Source: Acanthopleura granulata (taxonomy: Eukaryota; Mollusca; Polyplacophora; Chitonida; Chitonidae). From it: a stretch of 64,000 nt of DNA. The stretch is from contig JABBOT010000004.1 in NCBI GenBank assembly GCA_016165875.1, positions 20,552,007 through 20,616,006 on the forward strand, written 5' to 3'. Position 1 is the stretch's first letter; every line of letters starts with the position of its first letter. Positions 11,081 through 30,600 of the stretch are shown one piece after another. Position numbers and translations under genes: made by a program. The notes beneath the pieces were generated by a model. It saw only the letters and a program-made list of their open reading frames with translations, was not told the DNA's origin and searched no databases.

Positions 11081-13190
11081 AGGTATCTCAATAATGTTGC
11101 TCTTTAATCGGTGTCAAAGGGACAGTTGTGGTTGTCGTTTACGCCTCACCTAAGAATTGGGCTGTTGCGCTTGGAGTATGGCTTGTAGTTACCATGGCAA
11201 CCAAGGAAATGAATAAATTTCATTGTCTTAAAACTTCCCATGCAAAACCAGTTGTGACGGACAAGCTGGTGTGATAGGACACCTCTTTACCCATGTATGC
11301 ATGCCCTGTCAACGCATACATCAGTGCCTCGAGATAGTGAGGCGGCGACGAAGTGTAGGAAATGAAATGGCTTCGCTCTACTACCAGCAACATTATTGTG
11401 TAAAACTATCTTTTAGAACTTGAACTACAGCTTAAAGTAAAGTTAATTATCGGCCAGTAAGACATTAACACTTTTATGAAGTACAAAGATACAGGCTTAA
11501 TACAGAATGTAGGTGAAGTCATCCATATGTGGCCTATCTCATATGGGCCTACTTAGTGGCCGCTTCACTGCCTCGGAGTTCCCCATTTCCATGAAACATT
11601 TTCCTCGTGTTCTGGCGCTTTAAACCTATAGATAGATGTAGTGCATTTCAAGAGTTATACCTTGGCACTGATTCCTACACACAATAGACTTAGTCGAGAA
11701 TTTTGTAATTTATGGTAATTAATATTAATTTTTGGCATCGACGATGGAACATCACCTCGTATTATTGTTACTCAACACATGCAGTAAGTTTCTAATATAT
11801 CGCCCTTAATAACTCAGACGTTCGTGATAAAACTAAACTAGTATTTTTATATGTGCACGTATATAAGCTCTGGTTTTACGTCATTCTCAATAATTTTTCA
11901 GTTATAGGCCAATGCGGAATCCTCACCATGCATATATAGGCCCCCTGTGTCTTCGTGTAGAAGAGTTTGTCCATGTCGTCACTGGAACCATTAGGCCGAT
12001 CCCAAGATCCAAAACCCAGTCACATGATACTGACACACCACCCTGTCACGTGATACTGACGCCGAGTCTATCAGTCCTGTTTCCTTGCTCTAACTTTTTC
12101 ATCCTTAGTGCCAGTCTGGGCAGCAAACAGTGGTTTTACAGGTGATTTAACAAATGGGGAAGACGAGACACGTCGTTATTCATGAATGTGCAAAAATCGG
12201 ACGTGAAGCCATACTGGTTTAACGTACACTGGCCGTTTGGTTGACAGGCAACTACAGACAACGCCAATCGCACTGTGACACAATGTCTCTTCCAGTTACA
12301 CCTACCAACATTACACGGAACGAGTGTATAATACAACCTTCTTCATTTCATCAAGACAGTCACTTCACCCAAGCCGAACAAGAGACAGCACATTTTTGTT
12401 GTTACACATACCAGTACGGATATCAGTCGGATTTGGTCTATCAAAGTGAAAAATGTTGGGACAAGCTTAACAGGAGCTTGTTTCTACATATCATACATCT
12501 GTTTGTTGCTTTGGAGGAAACTGGGGTGCCCCCAGGAAACCCACCTTTGGCAAGTAACTGACTAACCTTCCCACAGGCGAGGCACAGATATGCACACCGT
12601 GGTGGAAACAAATTGGTGGTTTCCAACAAGGTTATACGGCAAAAACGGGCATATGTGCACCTCGGCACATTATCACAAATGCGGTCACTGGCAGCTGTTC
12701 AATCTGCTAATTTCCCATCCGAGGCAGATTTGGCACCACATACTGCGTGTCTTTGCCATCGAAACGCAAGTACCATACCACTCTACCACAGCCTGCATCC
12801 TATACAGTACATGTATACTTCATGCTGTATTGAACGACGCAGCGCGGATACTTCAAAACAGCTACCAAGTTCACTTTTTTCCTCTCTGTCATTTTAAGTT
12901 AACTGAGCAATGACCCACTATTCAAATCTTGTTTGACCATGACACAACGTGGTTTTTGGAACAGGGGAGGTAACTAGGTCCATGTGCTGACTAGTGTCTC
13001 TCACCTATACCACATACAAGTAGTCATTTCAGCCAGAGTAAATCAATGCACTCAAAATGGATTTTAGCAGCTTCGGCCTCAACCAGCACTGTTTGGGACA
13101 CGTTTCACAGTTGCTATACTTCTAATGACAACAAACTGATCTCTGTAAACTTCGTATGTACATAAAACAAAACAAACAGAAAAAGTCATT
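11081..13190. other. Intergenic stretch with weak repeat remnants
   Basis: No supported gene is seen. Two near-identical units (GTCACATGATACTGAC and GTCACGTGATACTGAC, about 12013-12061) suggest a dispersed repeat near 11990-12130. The stretch 12510-12700 (GGAGGAAACTGGGGTGCCCC and nearby) looks like a decayed interspersed element. Open frames of about 100 codons at 12241-12561 and 12590-12913 have no recognisable domain. Confidence 0.4.
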
Positions 13191-13197
13191 CTCACAG

Positions 13198-13203
13198 GAT
13201 TTA
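13198..13203 (-). terminator. Poly(A) signal of RPS20
   Basis: On the minus strand this reads ATTAAA, about 48 bases after the RPS20 stop codon. This is the expected place for a short ribosomal-protein 3' UTR, and ATTAAA is the commonest variant of AATAAA. Confidence 0.6.
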
Positions 13204-13250
13204 ATGTTTTATCCCTGTTTCAAAATGCAGAGACCCTGTTTACTTCCCGT

Positions 13251-18922
<5,672 letters not shown>

Positions 18923-19450
18923 TTTATTTTTATTTTCTGGCCGACTTAATCAAGCAAAACACTTATTTTGTCTGAACAGCGGTGAGCCAGCGAGCTTTCG
19001 TTCTCCTCGAATGGCGGTCAAAAAGGAAGCACGTTGGTCTTGTTCCATTGAACAAAAAGTCATGGGTATTGTATAGCTGGTAGCGTTATTGTTCGGAAAC
19101 AAATACAACGAATTCGAAACAAATTTTGGTTATATTCTGTATGAATAATTTGGCATATAACCATATACGGTGTCAAATAAATGTTCTAAAATCGGTATTA
19201 CAAAATATTTCCACAACTTTATTCAGCCGTATCCCCATTCGTAGGAAATGGGATATCCCAAAGTTTCTCCGCTGTAGCGGAAGTCACAAATTTTGTTCCA
19301 TATTTCTCTCATTCTAAAATTTATGTCAGGTGCTAATTTTTTGATATACGACTTAAGGAAATAAACAGTCATTTTACATTTAGAAAAATCATTTCTAGTT
19401 CACGTACCAGTCTGGTTGACGTCACGACCTTCCACGTTTAGACAACCATC

Positions 19451-19462
19451 ATGGCGCCCAAG
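19451..19462 (+). CDS. Candidate first coding exon (M-A-P-K, then donor)
   Basis: CCATCATGGCGCCCAAG is followed by GTAGGA, a good splice donor, with A at -3 and G at +4 around the ATG. TGACGTCACG (19418) lies just upstream and could be a promoter CRE. The arrangement would be a divergent promoter with RPS20, whose likely start is about 400 bases away on the other strand. No second exon could be identified downstream to 24.6 kb, so this is only a candidate. Confidence 0.22.
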
Positions 19463-20295
19463 GTAGGAACTTGGCACGATTTTATCCAGCTTTTGGATAA
19501 GACGTTCGTTATTTTTAATTAATTAGTTTATTTTGGAACAGTTGCAACATTATACGTATCATGGTTTGTAAGAAGAAACTATACTCCTTTGTGTTGCTGT
19601 ATTTGCATCGTGCAAGACCAAAGCTGTGTCCTGTATTATGAATCGTGCATTCTGTGGTGGAATAACTGACACAGATAGCCCGCGATATGCCTAACATCGT
19701 AATAAATGTGGAATAATGTGATTTTTTTTACTGTTCTAATGACTATGATTTGGTAAATGAAAGCGAAATTGCGACTAATGTAAAGATGAAGCAATGTCTG
19801 TTGATGAAAATGCCTACTCGGACTGAACATCACAGTGCTTGATGGTCCTGTTTCTCAAAGCTGTCGTAATGTTAGGCCGGTCGCAAGTACGAAGGCGGCG
19901 TATGCCGGCACTATGGGTTGTCATGGTGATTACGCCAGCGTAACGTTGCTGTTCCTTGGAGAGACAGCTTCCTGAATCTTATTCCAGACTGCGGACATCC
20001 GGGCATTTGAGGTTTTACTCGCGCCAGCAGGCTTTGCTTGCGTAGACACCGCGGTGAAAACATTTTCAAAATAACATGGGAGTTAAGGGGGAATCCTACA
20101 AGTTGTGTAAACTTGTAGGAGACAGGTCTTCTCGCAGATTTTGCTGTTGTTTTGGAATCAGCTTGAAGTTTAGATGCAATAGACTTTGGAGATTGTTTTG
20201 CAGTATAAATCAACAATATCGGCGATACACAAGCACATTTTGGTGCTACACAATTCTTGCAGAGGCCTTAGCTTCAGCAACGATACAAATTAATC

Positions 20296-20410
20296 CATTT
20301 GAATGGACTCAATGTGTTATTTTAAAATTCTGACATTCATTGCAACTTTGAGTCTGTCACCCATACTAAGAAAAAGCACTGCAGAACTCCAAATTCAAAG
20401 TCGATGGAAC
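20296..20410 (+). repeat. Dispersed repeat, copy A
   Basis: It contains TGTTATTTTAAAATTCTGAC, ATTCATTGCAAC and GAGTCTGTCACCCA. It aligns over about 110 bases with 28709-28822 and, in inverse orientation, with 29206-29300. It is a member of an unnamed interspersed repeat family. Confidence 0.7.
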
Positions 20411-21136
20411 TGTGTTTGATGAGGTCTGCGTTTGTGTCACGCAAACTTATCTATATTCAAACTTAATTGACATTAATGAAAAATTTTTATGCCCTTCTCA
20501 GTTGTATGATGAAGAGTCCAACTTTATCATCAAAGGACACTAAAAGTGAAACAGCTTAGCATGGGCAATTGTGCCAACATCCCAATTAAAAGTCTGTGAA
20601 AAACCATCTCAATCCTGACAGAGCCATCCATGGACACACAGCAGCCTGTGCAAAAATAGCCAAATTTAAATAAATGAAAGTGAATAATGTCAAATTAAAC
20701 CTACATACATCAAGAACCGAATACAAAGAATATGTGAAGATGTAAATTGTGGTTAAGATCGTACAAATCAGTACATACTGTGTTGACAAAGTCCCTGTAA
20801 ACATCAAAGAAATCTCAAAATGGGACTAAGTGACCATTGATACCGGTTAGTGGAAGGTCAGAGGAGGCAGGGGAGAAAATTTGCACAAAATGAATACAAA
20901 ACTTGAGGGATTGCCTCTGCCAAATACACATTGTCAGCTGCTCCAGTGTACAATGTGGAAAATTAAATCCTTATTCAGGAACCTCATTGCTCTTATTACT
21001 GACATACTAAATTGGTAGTGTCTTGTGTAAGATGCGCATGTCATTCTGAGGTGTTGTTTCTGATAATGAATATGTATCACTTCGTATGTTGAGCCCGTGG
21101 CATAGAGACACACTTCATGACATTAATTGGCATAAG

Positions 21137-21378
21137 GGGGGCCTCCGTGGCTCCGTGGTTAGCGTGCTATTGTAGCATAATGACCCGAAGCCTCCCACCA
21201 ATGCGGTCGCTGTGAATTCAAGACCAGCTCGTGCTGGCTTCCTCTATGGCTGTACGTGGGAAGGTCTGCCAGCAACCTGCAGATGGTCATGGGTTTCCCC
21301 CATCATAATGCTGGCCACAGTCGTATAAGTGAAATATTCTTGAGTACGGCGTAAAACACCAATCAAACAAATCCAACA
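21137..21378 (+). mobile_element. Full-length tRNA-derived SINE with 12-bp target duplication
   Basis: The SINE runs from GGGGCCTCCGTGGCTCCGTG through AAGCCTCCCACCAATGCGGT, GGAAGGTCTGCCAGCAACCT and TTGAGTACGGCGTAAAACAC to a CAAACAAATCC tail. AATTGGCATAAG occurs directly at 21125-21136 and 21379-21390, a perfect 12-bp target-site duplication that marks L1/CR1-type endonuclease insertion. It is the clearest reference copy in the window and probably the youngest. Confidence 0.93.
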
Positions 21379-23937
21379 AATTGGCATAAGCGCAACTTTT
21401 TCCCCTCTCATGACATCAAATGCAAGACAAATTCACTGTTGGCATTTACACAAAGTGTGTCTATAAATTATGCTTTAGTCAGTGGCGGCGGGGCTGAAAT
21501 TGCAAACTACGGTTTGACTGAGGTGACTTGTTCCTCATCATGTATATACAACATGATTGTACACAATGTTTACATAAAAGTAAGCAGTAAGGGTAACTCG
21601 TGGGTTTTTAAACTATGTGTCATTGAGGTCTAATGTGTTTGTAAGTCCATTTTGGGGAATATTTGGATATGGTAAAGGTTTGTTGTTGTTGCATTCTTGC
21701 TTGTAACCACACTTTGTATGGCATTGTTGATCTCCCTACCTACTCCCGCCACAACTCTGGAAATACTTTGCAGTGTTGTTCATACATGCACTTGTTACAA
21801 TTAAAGTATATAACATTAAAACAGTGTCCTATCCCTATGTTATTACATGTTACATTGACAGTCAACTCAGAAGATTTATGTCACAGCTTATATAAACAGC
21901 TGATATCTCCTAGCTCTCTGATTGGTCAGTCTAGATCCTTAGTTGGCAGCAAAATACTCCACTCTTCAAAGATAATTCAGGAACAGATTCGTACAAATTC
22001 ATATAGATTTTTGCAATCAGGGGAGAATTTTGTAATCTTTTTTATGAATAGTGCCTCAGTCATGAGTTGTCTTTTACTTTAAACAGTGGGGACAGTAACT
22101 GAGAAGGATACAGGTGAATCATCCAAAAAAGTGATCAAATCATCCAAGAGATACTTATACGATCCAAGACTAATTACTGCCTGTAGAATTTTCTGCTATT
22201 AGCGTCCAGGGTGTGCAATTCACTGGATGTATGCCAAATTCAGAAATGTGCTATGTTCGTATATGTTTTGTTTCTTTTTTTAGTTCTCTATTCAAAAACT
22301 GAAACATATTCTTAAGTGTATATTTAATCACAATGCATATATAACTTTCTCAAAATTTTAGACCGGAAATAAATCTGTCAGGTAAATTTTTAAGTTAGGT
22401 GAACTTGCATTATTTCTCTGTACTCAGTGTGCATCTTGCTTCATTGAATACCAGGTAATAAATAGATCTTGCCGCTACAAGGGGACTGACCTAGATTAGA
22501 AGGCTGGAAAGACGTAAAGCCAGGACTGATGAGGTCAAGTACACATAATTGACCGTAGCACAGAAATTGCTGTACTAACCCCTCCCACAGTTACAATTTT
22601 GAAAAGATCACATTCTCTTCATAGATACAACATGTCATGACTGGTGTAATGTTAAGCTTATTTCCTGGACTGAACGAAAGAACAACATGACAAACACATG
22701 CTGGCGTGCCAAGCCATTTTCAGTGGATTATCGACACTGTTTGCCCCTCCAGTTTTGGTCATGGGTCATGGTTTTTATTCAAGCATATTCTGAAGACATT
22801 ACTCTGTGTTGACCAATAAAGTTATAATCTTTGTGAAGCCCAGAATTTGGCCAATCCAACAAAAATGTAATTTTGTCTCCAAAATCAAATTAAAGATGTG
22901 CATAAATTGCTCTGAAAAATTGCTCTTTCATATGCAAAATGGTGGAGGAATTGGGTAGTCAGGTCTTTATGCCTGGTCGGTCTGTCATTCCGATCTTCAG
23001 GTCAGCCCCTACTAGAGAAGAGTCCAATTTATGTATGATAAACAGTCCTTGTGTCAAATTAGTAGATTTCCTATACACATAGACCTTATAAAAACTGAAG
23101 GCTTGGAAACACTGGCCTGCCTTCCCCACCTTCACTTCACCCTGAACTACCGAACCTCATCTGAGGGGGTCGGTACCTGAGAGGATGGTACATGAATCTC
23201 TCAAATGCCTCCTCACTAGTGGTAAGACTTGAATACATACTTCCTACCCATTGAGTTGTTGAGATCATTTGCTACACTGCTTCCAATTTGCCACATTCTT
23301 TAAGAAAATTTGCTCCCAAGAGGTTTTCAAAACTAACATGGGAACTGAATTTTCACATTTTTTTTTAGCTTGCCTGTACTTAGTAAGGTGAGGTATTGTG
23401 AGAGGAGGGCAAAGTGGCAGTGGCGGTGTTGGTGTCCGGTTAAGCTTTTTTTTTTTGTAGCTCCTTTATTATGGGCTCTCATACATGGATTGAGAGGTTA
23501 TTTTTTTAACATCTGTACACGTATATTGGGCTCTAATTCATTGATCAAAGCTTAAGCTTTTTTTTTAACTCTGTTGTCTAAGGTGTGGTTTGTAAATACA
23601 CATACTCTGATGGAAGGTTATAAGCTTTTTCTTGAGCTCCTGTATAATGGCACTCCTATGTGGATTGACGGTAAAGCTTGTGCCTTCCTATACTGTGACG
23701 GAATGTTAAAACTACCCACACAGACTGAATTTGCATATCAAAGACGGTTGCCTCAATTTTGTGCAGGACACTCCCCACAATGACATACAATCAACAATTT
23801 ACAACTTTTATCTTCATTCTGATTGCATTGTCTAGTTGACTGCGAGCTGCTGGGATTCTCTGAACGCCTTTTTATTATCACTAGGCAGACAGCAAAACTA
23901 CATTGGAATTTTTCATTATGCTAATATATATAGTATG

Positions 23938-24002
23938 CATCCACCGTAATGCCAACTTGTGAAATATTCTTCATTGCAGCGTAAAATACAAGTAAATAAA
24001 TG
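23938..24002 (+). mobile_element. 3' SINE fragment
   Basis: CACCGTAATGCCAACTTGTG, then AAATATTCTTC and GCGTAAAATACAAGTAAATA, match the 3' domain and tail of the SINE family. Everything 5' of this is missing. Confidence 0.6.
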
Positions 24003-24661
24003 TTTGTAAGATACGAGCACTCCGGTTTTCTCCACCTATAAAACTGACTGCTACAAGTAAAAAATTCTTGCATTAAACAACAATCAGGTAAATAATAGCT
24101 GTCAGAACAACCATTAGAGGGACGACAGTGGTTGGGGACCAAGACACATGTTAACGGTATGCTATGGTCTCCCTGGCTCATTCCTGAAGTGACTTCATAA
24201 ATTCTAATATAGAAGCTGACAAATTGTGTTCACATTTAACGAAAATGTGCCAAAAAGCAGATCATCTTGGTTTTTATTTCCCTGTTATTAGCCCAAAAAT
24301 TGAACATTTGCCATCAGCATTAATAATTACCATATAGTACATGCATTGTATGATTCCTTAAATAAATTTCCGTCATGTGTAATGCCATGATGTGGCTGGA
24401 GTATTGTAACATTAAATACCAACTCTGGTGTAAAAACACCTTTGTCTTAAAAGCAAGGGGGAATTATAAAGATAGAGATGGTCTGAAAACTTTCCGTAAA
24501 TTGTAAAATTGTGAAGATTGTGGCTATATTTCCCATAATGCAAAGGCACATGTAACTAGGTGGAAACTATACCCATGTAATGGAAGAATGACTTATGAGA
24601 TCAAGTAGTGAGTCTGTCCAGAGTAACTGAAGTGAACTGGATTGATATGATTATGTTACAG

Positions 24662-27600
24662 ATGAGTTTTCTGCATCTTATCACTGTGTCACTGGTGGTA
24701 CTGTCAAATGGCGTAGGTGGTTTTTATGTTCCTGGAGTGGCTCCTGTTCCGTTTAAAGCTGGAGAGAGAGTCGATGTTAAGGTAAGGAATCACTTGTTTC
24801 AGAAACAAATGAGCACCAGTGTTATCAATCACTAGTGATAATTATTTTAATGTGTATTTTTTAGAATCATTCCAATGTTCATTGAGAGTGGGGTCTTTAC
24901 CATGCTGAGTTCAACTGTCCAAACATGTGATTGGTATACTTAAATGACCTTTTATGAAACTGCAATATTTAAAGATTTGGATGTTTGTAAATTTCCTGAT
25001 GATGTCTATAGAAATTTCAGACAAGTTATGTGTCATTCAATCAATTTAATTTCATCTGTCAACTTAGTATCTAATGCTGTAATCGCATTATTCAGTTAAG
25101 ATGAAAAGTGAACATTTTTTGTGTACACACCAGCAGGTCAAATAATTAGCCAGTTGTCAAACATTTTGCAAAATGTTGCATAATGTGGGTGTGGAATTAT
25201 TTGCCACCAATGTTTTACCAAATGGTAATGTATAAACCACATGAAAGCTGTCAAACCATATAGCAGGCATTTATTTTTAATCTCTTAGGCTGTGAAGATG
25301 ACTAGTGTGAAAACACAACTGCCCTTTGAGTACTATTCTGTACCATTTTGTCAACCAAAGGAAATTGTTTACAAGGCAGAAAACTTGGGTAAGTTACCAT
25401 CATGATTTCTTTGACTGTCTTTTAGCCAGTGTTTCAGAAATGTTTTAATTGTATGCATTTTGACTATGCTTAAATCACAACAAATTTCACAGTTTACAAC
25501 GAGAAACTCAAAGCAATATCACTGAAATCATTTGTGAACTTTTTGACAAGCATAGCCTTGACCTTTTTGATATCACTTGACTCACTTGCCAATGTTGCAT
25601 GCATATCTGTATGTTACATTTTGGTAAGTATCTCTGTAAGTGGCCAAAGGGTGCTGGTTTAAGCTGTGCTCTCTTGTTTCCTCCAGCCATATAATTGACC
25701 ACCATTGGTTGCAGTGAGTATGTGACATCAGTTTTTGGTACATATCTTTTGGTTTATCACTCATTAATGCATGTGGATATTGTTTTGTATGCATGTATTA
25801 AAGATATGGTGTATGATTACCAAAAGCAGTGTTTAAAGAATTGATTCTCACAGTGTTTTGATTGTAATTCTTTTTGTGCAGGAGAAGTTTTGAGAGGAGA
25901 CAGAATTGTAAACACACCATATGAGGTCAGTTAAATGTTAGGAAGACATTGTCTCCCTTTGACTTGATTTCTTTTGAAAATTGTAAAATCAAAAAACAAG
26001 TCAATTATGCATTGCTTCAGTAAATTAATATTAAGAGTTGCAGATATCTTCAACTGAATATTGGCTTTGGTGAAGGATTCCTTTAGTTCAGATGCAGCAT
26101 GGCCAAATTCAAGTACATGGCTAAGCACATGTATTGGGAAGTACAGTTACTGTTATTTGCTGATGTTTGCTACATGTAGTTTTCATAGGGCTTTTTTCAG
26201 TTTTCTCTGTATGTGATCTTGTCAGCAAAGTGTGTCAGGCAGGCTGCAGTAACAGGGAGACCAAGTTGTCTCAAAATGAGTGATTGTGCTTGCCCTCAGC
26301 AAACCATCAGAAGACCTTCTGCACCATACATTTAATCTTTGATTTGTCAAACGTGACTCTTATAATAACAAATACACTGCATTTCGTTTCTGCAGAGGGC
26401 TTCTGTACATAGAGATGATCAGCATGCAGCGGTCTAACTGGCTGTATTCTAATTAGCATTTACCAAAGGAAAAGTGGTATACTCAAGATGACATTTTTCT
26501 GATCACAGGTTTATATGGATAAACCAAGCCCATGTAAGGTGTTATGTGACAATGAAGTGGATACGAAAGTTCTGGCGGAAAGGATTCGCCACACCTATTA
26601 TGTTCATTTGTAAGTATACCTGTTTAACCCTATGTTGAAAGAACAGACAACATTTAAACAAAGAACACATCATCTAAAAAGCTATTTTAATCTGGTGATT
26701 AAATTGGATTAAGAAAATAAGATTGAGGTGCTATATAGAGTGGACTTTGTCGATTATAATGAACAAGCTGAAACAAAGTGACATCACAATCTCATGAATC
26801 ATTGTTTATCATCTTCTGAGGAATTCTGGGAGCCCTTTGAAGATATGTAATGTTTAGTCAGTCATATTATGACCACTCGGTCTGTGTGTGGATTGTCATT
26901 CTTTACTCTAAACCCTAGTAAAAGCTCCCTTGTAAAAACTTTGCGTATACGCTGGTAATCATCACGATTAACATGAGCTGGTTTCACTGCCATGTTTTTA
27001 CTGAGATCGGAAACCTAAGGCCTCTCAAAGTGATCATTGGCCATATCCACAGTTTCTACTTCAGATCGAGAAGCAGCCCACTGATTAGTTAATTGAGTGA
27101 GTCACACCACATTAAGGTAGGGACCACACAGTCTGATTTTAATGAGATTGAGTGATGTCACAGATTCTTTTTAGCTGCTAAACATCCTATGATTGCTTCG
27201 TCTTCATTCTGTGTGAATATATTTGTAGTGAGTGCAACACCTGCATCTCTATTTAATATTGAAATATAACAGAGCATATTTAGCAGTAAAAAAAAGTCTT
27301 TGATGTCACTGTGCGTCAGCCTGTTCAAAATGGTCCAAAAAGCCCACCTTAGCACCTTGATCTTCAAGTCCATGTTAATCACTGAAAAACAAGTACCAAA
27401 AAATAATGGAGACCATATTTGGAATCAGCTTGAAATGACCTTTCAGATGATACATATTTTGTTTAAATGTGATGTGATCTTTAAATCTGTTAACAAAACA
27501 TTTTCAGTTATTTCCTACAGAAACCTTACCAAGACTTTGTATCTGTCTTCAGATTGTAATTTTATGCCTGTAAAACATGCATTGTTGCGTTAAGTTCTGG

Positions 27601-30600
27601 TATTTGATTTCAGTGTATATGCTGCAGAGTGCAGGTGTAAGGGGCTAATGTTGCAAGGACTTCAATAACTGTAATGTCACCATGATATTTACTATTGTAC
27701 ATGTAGCTCTCCTTTCTGCATGATCAATACAACTCATGTGCATCGATGAGTGAGACGGGTGTAAAGTGTTGTGGGATTCTTGTTTTCAGGCTTGTGGATA
27801 ATTTGCCAGCAGCCACCAAATTTGCACTGATGGACACAGGAGACTATCAGTATGAGCATGGCTACAAACTGGGGTTTGTCAAGGAGGACAAGGTGAGCGA
27901 CATTTTCTGATTTGGTTGTTTAGTTTTGAGTTATAAGGCTGAGGGTATATAAATATTGAGGGCAGTTGTGATTATCTGCACCCAGATGCTGTATGGGCTT
28001 GAAAAGGTCAAGAAAGTCTGGCAGAAATGAACATTATGCTAATGGAAAGGTGGCCTGCATATGTGGAAAAACGAACTGAGGTTAACAGTTTTAATAATGT
28101 TTAATGAGATCAAAGTTCATCCTAATCAGTTTGTAACATGCAATATCTTAAAACTTCTCTGTCAATTTGGATCAAAATATGGACGCCTGATGAGGATACC
28201 CCTTGATAAGGATGCTATGTAATATTTTTTATCGTAAGGTTGACTGCTACGATAACCTGTTTTCGGTTGTACAAATCGCAAATGTGGTAACCTAAGGTAA
28301 CCTGTATAGGTTTATAGATTTCCTTAGTATAAATGTGCTTTCAGAGACTCAAATCTAATTGAAAAAATCAAGTTGATATTTTTTAACTTAGGAAGCTCTG
28401 CATAAGTTACGTATAAGTACAGAAGGCCAATGAATTCTGTACCACAATTTTAATCTCATAAGATTATTTCCATCCCCTTGTCAGCAGTGTTTTGATTGTT
28501 CTTTTGAGGTTTTCTTGTGAACCAGATACTGCTGTCTGGCTTCCACCTCTGCTTTGTGAAGTAGGTTTCTACACATTTTGTATCAGGTTGTCCTCATAAC
28601 CAGACTCCTACTGGACAAGAATGGGAATGTTTAACCACAACATAAGCATGTTTGACCACAATCTGTCGTAAGTCTCCTGGTCAAACTGAAATCCCTTCCT
28701 ACCTAATCCATCTAGATGGACTGGGAGTGTTATTTTAAAATTCTGACATTCATCGCAACCCTGAGTCCATCACCCAGACTAAAAAAAATCGCCGCAGATC
28801 TCCAAACTCAAAGTTGATGAACACAAGTGGCACTCCAACTCACCTGTTTTACTCATATCTATATCAGTTTCATTCTGAATCTCAAATCTTATCTTCTTAA
28901 TTGACTACCTTTACTGATGGAACTATTTAACTCGCAGTCTTTTGGTCACAGTAGATGTGAGAACTTACCAAAACGAACCAAACAGCTCGCCACTTGCAGC
29001 CATGAGAAGTGTCATATCCTACTCTTGGTCCTGAAATATATTATAGTTTTGGTATAGGAAACGTCTAGAAAACTATGACGTTTTCATTTGCCATTTGTAG
29101 GTTCCACTTCAATCTTCATAATGCAACCGAGAAGGGCACACAAATTTTTGTTTTTGTCAATTTTGAATACAGGTAAGTTTGCGTGCCATGAGTGCGGACT
29201 TCGAGAGCAGTAACACTGACTTCGGGTTTGAGGATCTGTGGCAATTTTTTTGAGTGTGGATGATGGACTCAGACTTTGAGCAACTGCGAATGATATGACT
29301 TGAAGAATTTCCAGGACTTGAAGAATTTCCCCAAAGTCCTCTGCCTCATTCTCAAACACCTTATGCCTCAACATAAGCTTGTCCTTGATATTACCATATT
29401 TCCGGCTGACAGTTTCCTTCACTTGTTTTCACTGTCAGACCGAAGAAAGGACCCCGGCTTCTGTATAGCACCAGGTGTCCATCAGCAAGCTGGAAGTCTC
29501 TCACCAGACGCCTTGTACCCTGTCAGTATATTTATTATTTTAGCAAGGTACAAGGCCTGTGTAGTAGAGGACTTCCATTGCAGGAAGAGACCTCAGCTGG
29601 TCTACTCTGCTACTAGTTCATCAGCTGTTTTTACTCACCAGGGACCAGCACAAATAAAATAAACAACACAGAAATACTACCACTCTGCCAACAGTGATCT
29701 TCTCTTGGGTATTAAATAACTCTGTTAAATATTTTTGGTGAACGATTTTGTTTTTATGGTAACTGATTACAGGTCGTCTAAACTCAGTTTTGCGAAACTG
29801 GTTGATGAACGCGTTCAACCGTTCACCATAACATCTCATCCCTGCCTTTGCTGATTTTATATCTGTTCCCAGACTTGACTAGTTATGATGATGTCCCATA
29901 CAAATAACATTTTAATGTGAAGTAAGTCACTGCTCTATCTACCCACTGAAGTCCTTTTCATTTCAACCAACCTTTAATTGTGCAGACTTTTCTTAAATAA
30001 AAACAGTGGAAGTAAAACCCTGTCCCCAATGTAAAGATGTAAAGCTTTACAAAAGCAAAAAAAAAATATTTCATCTTTTCAGACACAATGTTGGGCATTT
30101 TGTCAGCCCAGTGTTTACTGTATGTGTGTTTAAGATTTACTTGATATACTTGGATTTGCAGATTCTGTGAAACAAAACACGGTAATGGCTCAACACATGT
30201 CAAAAATGAAAGGGATTCATGATAGGAATATTATTCATGGTGGTACTCATTAGACTGTATGTGTATATATATATATATAGTCTACAGTATTAGTTTCCTT
30301 TTAGTTTAAACTTTTTATTCAGTTTTTATCCCCTCAGTCAGAGTGTCTGTCTGTCAATCCATTGGTGGATGTGTCTAATCAATTCTCATATATGCATCTG
30401 CTACAGTTTTTATCAGATTATTGAGGAACTTGGTTGGCACAAAGGTGTGGTATTCAGATGTGCATTTGCTGTTATTATTTTTACTCTGTATTGTGCTGAA
30501 ATGTAAAATATTTAATGGGACAGAAAGAGGTTCTGTATTGTAGAATGCTGAATGTTACTGCTTTAAGGGGTACTTAATGTGAAGATAGTTGCATTCAGAT

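Larger units (their letters stand above)
19463..24600. other. Region between RPS20 and TM9SF4
   Basis: Apart from the SINEs and repeats listed separately, no exon with conserved content is seen on either strand. Near 19870-20080 the DNA is locally richer in CpG, as at a promoter. A 10-bp perfect hairpin with a 7-base loop sits at 20094-20120. Degenerate units with T-runs after AAGCTT occur at 23436-23690. Open frames at 20076-20333 and 21663-22082 have no recognisable motif. Confidence 0.45.

Noticed and set aside
12241..12913. Overlapping plus-strand open frames of about 100 codons
   Set aside because: No domain, codon or splice support; the stretch overlaps what looks like a decayed repeat.
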